NCBI GenBank assembly: GCA_027475525.1
Contig: JAMWFC010000117.1
Location: 4,016,183 to 4,080,182 of the forward strand
Origin: Macrolepiota albuminosa
Taxonomy: Eukaryota; Basidiomycota; Agaricomycetes; Agaricales; Agaricaceae
Direction: 5' to 3'
DNA: 64,000 nt
Below, in pieces: positions 34,292 through 46,691 of the stretch; position 1 is the stretch's first letter, and each line of letters begins with the position of its first letter. The notes under the pieces are model-generated. The model made no database searches, was not told the origin of the DNA, and saw nothing but the letters and a program-made list of their open reading frames with translations. A program made the translations under genes and the position numbers.

Positions 34292-34654
34292 CACTGGAAA
34301 TGTTATTCTTTGCCAAAACAATGTAAAAATACAGAAAAAATAATGCAATTAATTTCAGAATTTTATTTAAATATTTCTGTCAAAACTATTAAAAAATATT
34401 ATAACCAGATTTTGAATGGCACTTGGTCTAATGCTCTCAAATGCATTGGAGAGGACTATATTGGTCATTTTTAAACCTAAAAACCAGAGCAAGTCTCCTG
34501 TGGTAATTTGTTCTCTTATTCTTTTAAGTTCAGTAAAAATATTTTTTTAATAATTTTCACAGAAATATTCAAATAAAATTCTGAAATTAATTGGATTATT
34601 TTTACTGTGTTTTTACATTGTTTTGCAAAAAAATGTTATTTCCTGCACCCAGTG
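34292..34654. mobile_element. CACTA-like miniature inverted-repeat element, copy 2
   Basis: 363 bp, starting cactggaaatg and ending gcacccagtg, closely related to copy 1 and only 19 bp from it. It is flanked by ctt on both sides. The terminal CACTG and the 3-bp duplications point to the CACTA (EnSpm) group, moved in trans. Confidence 0.75.
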
Positions 34655-35084
34655 CTTGTAAATTGAAATACTATGTACATACTAAAACTACTGTTCAAAT
34701 TGTGATAAAGAAGTGTTCCATGTGGTTACTATAAACATCTTCTTGTAATAATGCTTGATTATCTTAGCCATGCTGTCCAGAAGGAAAAAAATAAACTAAA
34801 TTGAGGATTTTCAGAAAGTTCTACATGCTTTCTGAGGTGGTATTTGTGCTCAGGTGGTATACTTGAAGGGTAATGCTTCTCCAAGTCATTCCAGTGGTCA
34901 TAAATAATCACAAATAGTTGCAAAATTAGAATTTTTTGCTTGTTTTAGGTCTAGTCTGCTTAGTTTTGCTATTATAATGGATAGATATCATTGCATGGAT
35001 TGATGGCATTAATTCTTTTCTGGCATAGTATTATAAATCTTTTAAATACAACTACACAAAGTCAAAATTAAAAAAGGTTTTGTA
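34655..35084. other. AT-rich DNA without recognisable gene
   Basis: I see no ORF, repeat partner or structure here. Confidence 0.5.
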
Positions 35085-35605
35085 AGGGCAACCTCTGGAG
35101 GCTATGGCTCAGTCACACAGCTGGCAGAGGGAGATCCAAAGTGTATTAGAATATATACTGACAATATCATGATAACTACTCACTTGGCAGAGGAAGATCT
35201 AAAGAGAACAAGTCTAGGGATTTTCTATGCCAGGTTGGACACTTCTGGGGCCTCTGAAGCATGGGAAACAACTATACAGTACAACAAAACCTTAGAAACT
35301 TGAAAATTGCCTAAATAAACAACTATACAAACAAAGCAGGAAAACTCCAGACTTTGGAAGTCAGAAAGGCAAACTCCGGCTTTATATAGGCAGTCTGGAA
35401 GTGGTGCTGAAGGGCCCACACTTGTCTAAATGGTAGCTAAAGAACCAGAGCACCTCAAGGGCTGAGAATAGTACTAACAAATAGTGTTAAAAGAATAGAA
35501 ACAGTAAAATGAGAGAATGACAGAAGAAATAAGAAAATGAATGAAAAAAAAGTGAAGAGATAAGAAGTGAAAGAAGGAAGAAATGGGGTTCTCTGACAGG
35601 TTTGC
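35085..35605. repeat. Dispersed repeat R1, copy 2
   Basis: Same orientation and same extent as 9,480-9,980, with many transitions between them. Less decayed than copy 1 in places (for example ctccggctttatata). Confidence 0.75.
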
Positions 35606-35864
35606 CTAAAATTGCAGTCTTATCTGCCCAAGCAAGAAGAACCTTGTTCTGTAGATGAGAGCTGGTGTTTTTTTATATTTCTTGTGATATGATTGATGCT
35701 TGTTGCAAGATCTGTCACTCAAAAAGCTTTTGGGTTAACCTGTAAGTAACATATTTTCAGCACTTATCAACCAATAAACATTTAGCACTAGATTTAATAA
35801 TCTCAAAGTTTTTAAGCATGCAGATATTTATCTAACTATAAGGAGAATGCTTAATAATTCCTTC

Positions 35865-36122
35865 TACAGAACCAGCAAGTGTCAGTAACAAGCAGGAGGT
35901 AAGCAAGTATAGAGGCAGGCAGGAGTCAGGCAAGAGACCAGCAAGGCTAATCAAGTGGTTAAACATTGCTAAAGAACTTATAGTAGGTTTAGTGTATAGG
36001 CTAGAAAAATACTGCTATTGTTCAGTCTGAGGTATTTTATCTATAGGTTGCCTTTATATATTATATTGATGGCTGTGCTATTACCAATATTGTTTAACTA
36101 ATTGAGCCTCAGTATATAATAG
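35865..36122. repeat. Dispersed repeat R2, copy 2 (inverted)
   Basis: Matches the reverse complement of 22,086-22,346 over its length, from ccttctacagaaccagcaag to the gagcctcagtatataat end. Confidence 0.75.
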
Positions 36123-37830
36123 ATATGACTCATTAAAGCTAACTATTAAAAAATGGAAGAAGATATAGCAGAATAAGCAGTTATTTGAATGTGCTAAGAG
36201 TAGGCACATCATAAGATTAAGCTCAGAATAAAATTAGACATGGTCTAAAGACTGGTCCTCTGACATAAACAATGCAATATCTGCCTGTTTGCACTATTTT
36301 TATCTCAAACATAATAGTAGTTTAACAAAACACATATTCTCAGGACTTAATTGCCTGTGTTGTTGCCTCAATATAACAACAATTTTAATTGACAACCACA
36401 ATTTTTTCAAATATAATATTTTAGCTAATTATGATTTTTTCATATTTTGTTGTGTCAACTTTATCATACAATCATTTTTCAATAATAAGAGGCAATTGTG
36501 CAAAATTCTCTTTAAATTTATATTTCTGAATAGTGAAGCATTATTCTTTGCAGTGCAAAGCACTTTGATTATATAACATAAGGATTGGCAACTTAACATT
36601 GATATCTTATTTATAAAGAGAGTGTCAATGCTAATAAAAGTGGTATTTTTTAATTATACTACCAGTTATTATAGTTGTAATTGTCTGCATAGTAGCTAAA
36701 GAACCAGAGCACCTAAAGAGCTGAGAATAGTACTAACAGATAGTGTTGAAAGAATAGAGACAGTAAAATGAAAAAAATGTCAGAAGAAATAAAAGAATGA
36801 ATGAAAGGAGAGTAGAGAGATAAGAGGTGAAGAAAGGAAGAAATGAAGAGTCTTCTGACAGATTGGCCAAGATATTCTAGTATATGGTCAGAAAAACCTT
36901 GACAGATGCTGTAATTCAAAAGCACTATCTCCTGTGCTAAAAATTGTTTCTCTTTCTAATAGGCCAGAGTGCCAGGCTTTAGTATATCCTGTTCTATTGA
37001 TGTTAATTTCCATACTTCTAATAGCATTGCCTTGACAGATGGCAGTGCCTAATACTATCCTTTTCCAGAACTGATTAGAATTTGGTTCAAGTTACTCCTC
37101 TGTAGTAGCACTAGTATTTTCTCTTCATAAGTCCTGAATTCTTTAGAGTCAATAAATAGTGGATAGTAGTTGAGACTGTTAAGTGAAGCCTGCATTAGAA
37201 AACAATAGCTAGAGATATTCTAAGTCCAGAAAAATTGCACTTCAGACTTGACAAGTGTCAGTAGGCCTATAATGTCTCTTGATGCACTCAGTCTGAGCAG
37301 AAGCCTATCATCTCTTCTCAACTGAAAAATTGACTATTCTCAGTCAAATACTGTCATTATTTTGACAGTGCTGCAGTCCATATGATAATGCCAGTGCCTT
37401 ATAAAAGTTGTTCTTAAATATTTTTTTTGTTAGTATTTTTCATTCTCTCCTATTCAGAATGTCTGGAATTTCTGCTACTGTCCTCAACAATTTTCTTGAA
37501 AAAGCATCCTTTTTGTTTGACTGTGTTAAAGTTACTAGTTCTGCTAATGTGCCATAGAATGTTCCTGCTATAATGCAGCTCTATCAGTAATAGTTGTCAT
37601 AATATGGCCCTGATAGCTCCTGAGCACAGAAAGTTGAGATTTATGAGTGGTGAATGGCCTGATACTGAGAGCATGAAGGAACTGACTAGTTGTATCTATT
37701 CACTGGTTTGTTTGTAAGTTAAGTTTTGATTTGGATTTCATGGTGCCAAGGTTTAGTATCTATGATAGATTTCTTTGTTATTTAATAGGATCAATACATT
37801 GCTTGCAGATACCAAAGTTGGTGAGGTAAC
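36123..37830. other. AT-rich repeat zone
   Basis: Contains a partial R1 copy (36,690-36,866) and a stretch shared with 35-105 (37,249-37,315). CpG is practically absent. No gene is supported. Confidence 0.55.
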
Positions 37831-39420
37831 TCTCTTTCCTTTCTTTTATGCTAATGTCATTGACTTTGGATAGTCAACTCATACTGCTTCTCTATCTTCT
37901 ACCCTCTTTGCTACTTCTACCAATATTTTGCCTATGCTTGGCAGTCCTTTTCATAGTGAGACTTCTCCTGCTTATACTGTTTCTTGTCATTTGGCTATCA
38001 AATATACTACTGTTTCTTTTAATAATACTAAAGTTAGACTGACTTGTCTAGTCTCCTATAGTTTTTTACACAATTTTGCCATTGTTATTGAGTATGCTGC
38101 TCTTATTTGCCCTAGCCTTACTAAATGCACTATATTTGTCCTCCTACTTTTCTTTTTACCTTTCTAATTTTCTTCAAGTCTACCTTCTTACTTGTAGTGT
38201 CTCTTTATATGCCACAAGTGTTTTTCTTGCATTGTTAAACCTTAGCATCTAACTTTAAGCACCTAAGTAGACCATGTTTACTAATATGATGCTCTGAGAT
38301 CTTTTGTGTCTTTGTTGTGATATTACTATTGTTGATACTAAAATACCTGCTGGAGTCTAAATTCTTGACACTAAAAAGAAAATTACTATTATGCTTCAGA
38401 AATGTCAGGCCTTTTGAACTAAAGTTGGCATAGTAGGTCTCTTTTTGCTTGTTTTTAGTATTAACAATGTCACTGACTTCTTATTTAGTGTGATAAATAT
38501 TGGTCTAAAAATAATTCTGAAGATTGTTGATTTTCTACTGCATCTCTTTTCTGCTACCATTGTGACATATTAAGACATGGTTGCACTTTAAATGATATTT
38601 GTACTCAAGAACAAGGCAAGGACACTAGTATGCAAAAAAATTACAAGCACACCATGTTGGTTTGCAATGCAAAGAACTTTGTATGGCATCAGTAAGAACT
38701 AGCACAGCCTATCAGCTTACTGTTATTAGCACTTTTCATGATCCAAGATAGTACTACTATAACAGCTTTATTTGTCTGATCTCCTTGTCATTCTGCTTTA
38801 CTGAAGCATAAGTCTGCTGTTGCATTAGTTAGCAAAAGTTTTGGTAAACACTATGAGTTAGTGTCTTCTACTCTCATTATTTTGTCTATTACTAAGTTAT
38901 CTTCTGATAAAAATGATGCTATCAAAAGAAATGCTAAAGGCAAAGATGATGAAGAAGTTTCTTCTCTGCCTGTTATTTCTAATGTAGATAATCTATTAGT
39001 GGTATGCACTCTCCTTCTTCAACTTATTTCCCTAATTGCCACTAATCCTCATCAGAGTGACCCATACATTGCCTCTTCTTATACTTATTGCTTTCATGCT
39101 GATTCAATTGCTAAGACCTCTAATCCTCCTTCTTTTTTTATTTTCATTGAAATTCTTTCTGCTGCTGATGGTTCTATGGCCATTGAAGATGCTAGCTCTA
39201 CTATTAATCCTGCTATGGCTAATGACTTGCCTGTAATTCTTCTTCTTACTTTTATAACTCCTCTTTACAGTCCTACTACTCTTTTCAGTACTCATGAGAC
39301 TTTCAAAGTGCCAATGTCTGAAAAAACCCTGGTGCTACAAAGTAAGCACTGCTGCTCCTTACAATATATATATTTCTTTAGCTAAGGCCATGTCTCCTAG
39401 TGACAAGTGCTACAAGTAGA
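37831..39420 (+). pseudogene. Unrecognised decayed coding relic
   Basis: The plus strand here is T-rich with a codon-like rhythm (many xxT codons) and long stretches in one frame interrupted by stops, for example TNILPMLGSPFHSETSPAYT (37,919-37,978) and a 174-codon open stretch at 38,861-39,385 (PYIASSYTYCFHADSIAKTS). Scattered Cys/His pairs occur near 38,560. I do not recognise the family. The T bias looks like C-to-T decay of a former coding strand, probably a transposon gene. Confidence 0.4.
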
Positions 39421-40029
39421 CTGTGCAAGTTTCTATTTTCATTCATGTAAGTCCTTTCTTCTTGTTTACCTCCTCTTTATTAATTTTTATGAGTTCAATC
39501 TCTTTTGAACTTCTCCTTCTGCTATTCATATTATTGGTAACACTTTTCTGTAATGTACTAATTGCTATTGCTTTAATGCTATAGCTTTACTTGACAATAA
39601 TAATTAATATTTATTAATTATAATCTACAATACTGTATAGCTGCCATTTTACTGTTAAACATTGTAATATTAGAATCAAGTATTAATTTGGTTCTGTTGT
39701 ATGATAGTAAAGCTATACTTAATTCTTAACAATATTTTATTTTTTAGAACCTTTCAAGTTCAATTCTGATATTATGAACAAAAACTACATATTTAGACTA
39801 ACAGCCTAGACTGTGATTGCATTGAACAATGCATCAACTTCTTTGATACATATTCCTGAAGTAGTATATACGTAGCAATGCTTAATTGAATAGATACTAA
39901 TCAAACTGCTGAACTGACCCACAATGGTGAGACCATTGACTAGTCTCTAGCTTACCCTCAAGCTGCTTTGACTGACCTAGATCAGTTTGAGTCAGAATCT
40001 GCTAAGGCTATAGTGGAGAAACCCTCTTG
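39421..40029. other. AT-rich DNA without recognisable gene
   Basis: Short palindromic AT runs near 39,590-39,640. Nothing else that I can support. Confidence 0.5.
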
Positions 40030-43000
40030 ACAGCCTCAGAAAATGCCAGGAGGAATACAATGGAGTGAATTGTGGCTTACAGCTGTGCCAAGTGGGGCAG
40101 CAAGACCAGGAATAGCCAAAGAAAACCTGAAACAAAATACTGAGAGAAACAATACATTCTATATACAGCCTGGAAGGCTAAAGCAACAGTTTCAAAGCCA
40201 GAGTAGTGCTCATAGCCTTATTGAAAATTGTAGACCTTCATTGTACTTTCTGGGAAAAATGCCAAGATCAGAAGTAGGCAGTTGGAAAGTTTCAACTGAA
40301 TCCACTCTGATAATGCAGCAATAACAGAGAAATAGAGTGGCTCAGATAATGCAGCAATAACAGAGAAATAGAGTGGCTCAGGGAGCTGCAATCTCTGGGC
40401 AGAGAACTCTGACAGTGTACTAGGAAGATAAAACTTCTGATGATAAAGAGGGTGGATGGAGTAAGTCTATTCTGCAGGTTCAGTATACAATGCTATAGAA
40501 AAGGTATCTAAGCATTACAAAAGATACAATGTGTGCTTGATTAGGACTATATGTACTAAAGCATATATAATTGATACAAGCCTAAGGTGACAGTATACAT
40601 TAGTCAAATACAGTTGAATATATCACTTTGTATGTTTAAATTCTTGAGTTTGAAGCCCAAGCATATATGTATCACAAGGCTAATCAAGGTTCCACTACCT
40701 CAATGCCAGAGAAAGCAAACTTAGTTCTGAATATACCACTCTCAACAAAGCCAGTGCTGTCTCTACATCTGGAGGAAGCAATAAGCAATATATATGTGTC
40801 CCAGCAAGCAGAGGAGTCTGAAAAACAGTTTGCAGCAAGGTTTGCTGTAGTGCAAAAGCAGAATGTGTTCCAAGATCAAACAATAAGACCTCTGTCAATG
40901 GCTGAATTAGTATCTAACATTCTAGTAATAGAAAGTCATTTAGCAGAGGTGGAGGAATCAGTGTATCTGCACACAAAACAGAAATTAGTAGAGACAACTC
41001 CACTAACAAATTGAGCGCCATTGGCAGATAAGTTTGCTAAGAGAGTTGTCTATCAGCATATGCAAAATCAGAACCTGAATTGCTAGGGACATTTCTAGAT
41101 TGATGACCAGGAGATAGTGTTCAATGGGACAATTTCTATTGATGATATGCAACAACAGTATATTCAGTAAACATTGCAGCCTATCCAAGATAGTAAGTGA
41201 GGTCTCAACTTCACTGAAGTACTAGGTCATATGCCGGTCCACTATAACACTGAGGACTGAGGTGGAAGTAAGGATCTGTTGCACTGGAATGATAGTGGAA
41301 GAATGCAAGGTGCAGGTGTTCTCAGTGGTTCCTCCTGCTGAAGACAGAAACAAAACTTCAGGATTGACTAAGGCTACAAAGATGTATAATGAGAATATGC
41401 ACCAGCACCTCAGTAGTATCATTAATGATGTGGAAGACATAGTACTATGCCTACTAGAAGGAATTAAGCCTCAAACAGCAGAGGCAAAACATATCCAAAC
41501 CCACCAAGATAAATTTAAGTTTAATGACTTGCAAAACTAGACAATGAATGTGTGTAACCATCTGGTAGCTTGTCAATATGGCAGAGACTGTCTAAATAAA
41601 GAACAAGTATTCATTCTTTCTAAGCTTTTGAACAGACCTGCTAAAAACTAGTTTAGGCACCATATCCTGCACTACAACTATGCACAATAGCAGTGGACTT
41701 TCAAAGATATGATCCTTGAACTATATAACTATTTTGTAAGTGCATCTATAATGCAGGATGCCAAGGAGACATTCATTGCAGCTTCCTATACAAAGAAGCT
41801 GGAAGTTCAAGGGTTTTATGACACCTTAATCAATTATGCCCAGAATATTTCTATTTACCCAGATAACTATGTAATAATCAATACTTTCTCGAAAAGAATT
41901 CTGGATGTGATAAGAGAATTCCTCATATGCAACAATGAGCTGTCATCAGAGGTGAATACAGTAAAAAAGTTTGTAGCCCATGCCCTGCGCTATGAACAAG
42001 CCTATAAGATTGCTAAGCACTTTGAGCTGCATCACTCAAAGACATAGTTGACTAAATAGTCTGAACCCCAGAAGGTGGGCATCTTCTTAGCTTATTGGAG
42101 AGATATAGTGAGTAATACAAATCTCCATTTTGTAGTTAGGCCTATATCTAGCTGGGACTAATATGTCCAGAGTAGTTGTCTGGTAGAAAAAAAGGCCTAG
42201 GCAGGTATGGACTCTCAGCAAGGACTGCAATATAAGTAGACAGACCAGAAGCAGAAAGTTAATATTGCAAAGACATTAAATTGTAGTGCAGGGAATGGTC
42301 TGAGCTGCCCAGTCAGAACTAATGCATGTTACTGATATGGCTGGCCAGGGCACTATGCCAACACCTATTCAGAAAGTAGAGGATAGCTAGGTGGCAAGCC
42401 ACATACATACATACATACAGCACAAACTGCTATCCTAGAGGAAGATGGTGTAGACTCAGGTAATGAGCCTGACATAGAAGATGCTAAGGCAGAGGACCTC
42501 AGTAAAGAAGTGCCAGAGGCAAGGGATGCCTCTGACATCAAAGAGCTCTTGGAGGACAAGTACATCAAAGTTGACATATATGATAATGACTACTATGCAA
42601 AGGAGTCTAATACCAAGTTTATGGAGGCTTTAACAGACTACCTTGCTAGTGAGCTTGACTGGCCTATTAAAGCAGCTAATGTGAAGGTGTATAAAGTGAG
42701 GCCCATGTTAAAGTGCAAGAACAAAGAATGCCTCACATTGTATGTTGAAGTCAATAGTCATAAGGCTTGGACCTTGTGAGATTCAAGAAGTACAACTACT
42801 GAAGTGACACCTCAGTTTTGTCAGATGTATGATATTTATGTCAGTAAATTAAAGGAGCTACTACTCCTTCAGCTAGTGATACAATATTGTACCAGCAATC
42901 AGGGACACACTATGCTCCAAAAGTCAAAATAAACATTTCATTAGAAGCTGAAAACTATAAGCTTCTTGGTAGCAGTTTCAACAAAAATATATCTCCAAAA

Positions 43001-44759
43001 CATCTCAATAAATACACAGAAAAATACAGAACAACAGGCAAGAACCAGCTCAAACTATCAGCTCAACAATAGTCCAATCACTGTAATGGAGAGGGGAAGT
43101 ATAGGAGCTGGCAAAAGTGACAAAATAGGATCAAATTGTGATGATTTAGATCAAGATCAGATCTAACAATGCCCAATTTGATATGACTGAAAGGAGAAAG
43201 GAAAAGAAGCATAAAGAGATGTCAAAAGAAGCATGGAATGCATGGAAGTGCTCAAAGGAAAAAGAAGGATCTATAAATGGGCTCATACTAAATAGAGCTG
43301 AAGCAAATAGGGAAGTGGCAATCAGAAACATCTGGAGGAATGGTGGAACAAGAAGTTGAATGGCGGAACTGGTGGCATCAAAACAGGCTTCCCAAAATGG
43401 AAATTGGACTATCAAATATGATATTGAAACTGGGAAAGTTACAACTAAAAGTCATGTATAAATAGTAGTCTGTGCACCAGAAAAACAGTATAAATAGCCC
43501 AAGTTTAGTAGATAATAGACAGGCAATTGATAGGCAAAGGCTCGGTGATTCTCAGGGAGTGGATTGCTTAGGCTGAAGTTTATTGAGAATTTTCTGCTTT
43601 CCAGAATATTATTGAAAGCATTCAAAATAATAAGAGTTTATTTTGTCATCAAGCCAGTATGAATTGGGAGTGACTTTCTACACTAGTAAGCCTTAGAACT
43701 ATTAGTACTACTTGCAACCAAGTATTACACTAGGCACGGTGAATAGCCAGGCTACAGTGCAGTTTGGCACATGGGCAACTATTGCCTATGCAAAAGTGAA
43801 GGCTCAGGAGTACTTAAACATAGCAAATTTTGATTGCTATCATATGATTATAAGGATGCCCTATATAAGAAAATATAATGTTCTTCTTGACTTTAAGAAG
43901 AACAAGATGGTGGTGGATGGCCAGAGTATTCCTGCAGGTATCTGTTGATAATGATGATGGGCATCTCTATAGACACCAGACTACGAAAAAGAAGCTACTA
44001 GTCAGATAGAAATTAACTACATGGTGGCAGAAAAATGCCCACTGTAGAGGATGTTAAGGAGGAGCGAGCTGTGTGAGCTTGCCAGTAGATAGTCCAATGC
44101 TGATGGTGCTGAAAAGTGAAGCTATAGAATATGAGTGTATTCTAAAGAGGAGAGAGAGCTTTGAGAAGAAGATCAAGATTAAGGCAGGTAATAAGAAGTG
44201 TATAACAAGCATGGAATGCCAACTGACATTGTCAAGAATCAAGGTTGAGAACCTTGTCATAGATGATGAACTAGTAGAGGAGAAAATGTTTTCCACAAGT
44301 GATGGATAGCTCTACCTAGGATTGACCAGTACTGCATTCCATGTTTGAATGGATATTTGATCCACAAATGCCTGCCAAATTAAATGAGTTAATAGCCTCA
44401 ATATACACATGGAATAGTCCACAATAGAGGTCAAATAAAAAATTATATTATTAGGTTAGCAATGATGAGATATTACTGCTGAGTGAGGTGTTTTTTGACA
44501 GACTCTCAGTGATGTCATGGAGAAGCAAAGTCATAGAAGAGCAAATGGCCTATGCCTATAAAATTGCATACTCCAGATGAGAATGAGCTGAGGATTACTG
44601 CTCTTAGAAAGAAGTATGTCCAAGCACTGACATGTGTAATAGTAGGAGTACATTTACACAAAGGAGCATACTAAAAAGGGAAAAGTAAAACTGTTGGTTT
44701 TACAAAAGAAGACATTCCAAACCTGCAGCAGCAGTGGCAGCAAAAATTTGTAGACATAC
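40030..44759 (+). pseudogene. Decayed gypsy G2 copy (gag, protease, start of RT), right relic
   Basis: A plus-strand, heavily mutated G2 copy. Recognisable parts are the gag N-terminal region (QPQKMPGG, about 40,035), the capsid segment ASYTKKLEVQGFYDTLINYA (about 41,780-41,845; compare AKYTEKLGVQGFYDTLNDHA in the inner copy), a zinc knuckle with a stop in it (about 42,300-42,350), the acidic stretch DKYIKVDIYDNDYY, and the protease split by an inserted 853-bp element. Its catalytic DSG is changed to DSR. The end is the RT N-terminus (GFTKEDIPNLQQQWQQKFVDI, about 44,700-44,759, with frame shifts). It is cut at 44,760 by the LTR of the outer G2 element. Confidence 0.75.
42877..43729. mobile_element. 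Probable solo LTR in the G2 relic protease
   Basis: The protease coding sequence stops at ...cttcagctag and resumes at ctaggcacggtg. The 853 bp between start TG (tgatacaatattg) and end CA (agtattaca), with ctag on both sides as a 4-bp target duplication. It has no long ORF and holds two tataaata boxes (about 43,455 and 43,490), as expected for an LTR promoter. Family unknown. Confidence 0.6.
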
Positions 44760-44993
44760 TGTAACGAAGTTACAGGAATTTGTGAGCTTAATGTTCACAC
44801 TGCACAGAATCAGACCAGTCCGGTCTATTGACTATGTAGTACAAACACAAAAATAAGCTGCTTTGTAAGCAGCTGGTATAACTATTTATATAATAATGTA
44901 AATAATATTATATTATAATAAATATAATATAATATTGACTACTACTGTAAGTATAAGCTATGTGGTCAACGCCACATAGCGGACTACGCTACA
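44760..44993 (-). repeat. 3' LTR of the outer G2 element
   Basis: 234 bp, related to the two LTRs of the inner element with roughly 20 differences, so it is older than they are. It begins (plus strand) with the palindrome tgtaac-gaa-gttaca and carries the inverted pair ctatgtgg...ccacatag near its other end. Confidence 0.92.
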
Positions 44994-45926
44994 CACCCTC
45001 CAATCAGACCGAGCTACAGTCTCAAGATAATACGACGGTCAGGCCATCAGTAAGTCAGGGACGGAGGCAATGGGAGAGTCCCCAGGCTCCCGGAATGGAT
45101 CGGCAGTTGTGTCGTCCATGTCGTAGTCGAGGAGTTCATCCTTGGGTGCGGGCACATAGGAAGTGCCCGAAGGCCCTGCTACTGGCAGGGAGTCGTCATA
45201 GTCCCGGAGGGGGGACAGTGTGAGATTGGGGTCAACGATTGACCCTGGGATAGGTGGTTGGGGATCAGGAAGATCCCCAGTGTCGGACGGGTACTGGCGC
45301 GTCCAGATCTCGCAGGCATGAATGTCTTGCCTGATGAGGAGGTACATCCCCTTGGTGAGCGCGTCGTCGTAAGTACAACGACTGTCCTGCTGCTGGAGCA
45401 TCAGGCGTTGTCAATCGCCAATAGTGGCCTCGCGCCACCCATCCCACTGAGCGATGGACTAGGGTGTACCGTAATGGTCGAGGCATTGCAGCCTCTCGTC
45501 GTCAATAGCGGCTGCCTCATTGTAGAGCCAGCTGTCACTGAAGAATAGGTGGGCCAAGTAGGTGACCCCATAGGTGTACGCATGGTCAGCCCAGCTGACC
45601 AGAATTTGATTGTGAAGAAGGACGCGTAACGCGTCCAAAGTGTCCGAAGTGGTGAACACGGAAGCTGATGCTTCTGGAATGTCCACAGCCTGAGCCTCGA
45701 AGTTAGGGTCGTCGGCGTGGAGGGGCACAAAGACTTGCCCCGTGGCCGCCTTGTACTCAGCCACGGCCTCTTTGTAGAGGCCTGGCCTTGCAAAAACATA
45801 GGCCAGGTACTTGTGTACCATGGACTTGGAGGGGCGGCTGGCGCTGAGGGCGTGTACAAGCGCAAAACCAAAGAGGCTGCGCCAATGAATGCGCATGGCT
45901 CGGTCCATGGCCAGACCGGTCCATAT

Positions 45927-46168
45927 GTTGGACATCCCAGGACGTCCATAAAGGAGGGCATATGAGCCCAGGTAGTCCAAAGCAAATGGTTGCTTTGGAT
46001 CAGGTTGGACATCCCCGGACGTCCATAGAGGAGGGCGTATGAGCCCAGGTAGTCCAAAGCAAATGGTTGCTTTGGATCAGGGGGGGTAAGGCCGGACGTC
46101 CATAAAGGAGGGCATATGAGCCCAGGTAGTCCAAAGCAAATGGTTGCTTTGGATCAGGGGGAGTAAGG
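45927..46168. repeat. Three successive units of 77 bp in outer ORF3
   Basis: The stretch around ggacgtccata is present three times at steps of exactly 77 bp (near 45,940, 46,017 and 46,094). Units 1 and 2 differ at about three positions, as if two versions of the repeat had been joined. Confidence 0.85.
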
Positions 46169-46537
46169 CCAACGAAGGCAATTCTCCCTCCCTCTTTGCG
46201 GCAATAGATCCGCGGTGGCACAATCATTTGCGGGATGTTCTCCTGCTCTTCCGGACTCGCAAAGGGTACCGCGATGGTCCTATACGCGACCTCATTGAGT
46301 AAGTGAGACATGGCTCTGTCTCGGGCAGTAGGGTGGCAGTTGAGCGCCACCCGCTTGAATTCGTTGAGCAATAGATAGCCCAACTGACACTGACAAATTG
46401 GCGTAAACTGGTTGTTAACCAGTGCATGAAGCCTGCGGACTTCTCGAGGACTGCGGGGAAACCTGCGAGGTGCCACTTGGTACACCTTACTGTTGTGGGG
46501 CGTTGACGTGGCATTGCCCTCTTTATCGGTCTTGAAA

Positions 46538-46691
46538 GACCTGGCTGCGCGGGCTTCTTGCCCGACGAAGATGGTATTGGTCACTGGCGACCAATAGAAC
46601 TGGGGAGCTAACCCGACCTGGCTGCGCGGGCTTCTTGCCCGACGAAGATGGTATTGGTCACTGGCGACCAATAGAACTGGGGAGCTAACCC
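46538..46691. repeat. 77-bp tandem duplication in outer ORF3
   Basis: 46,538-46,614 recurs at 46,615-46,691 (coding for the GLAPQFYWSPVTNTIFVGQ part). Confidence 0.9.

Noticed and set aside
40310..40380. A 36-bp tandem repeat (ataatgcagcaataacag...)
   Set aside because: It is a real short duplication but has period 36, not 77, and lies in a decayed region. I do not count it with the assembly scars.
44880..44940. AT-only stretch in the G2 LTR as a replication origin
   Set aside because: It is part of all three LTR copies. Nothing beyond AT richness supports an origin.
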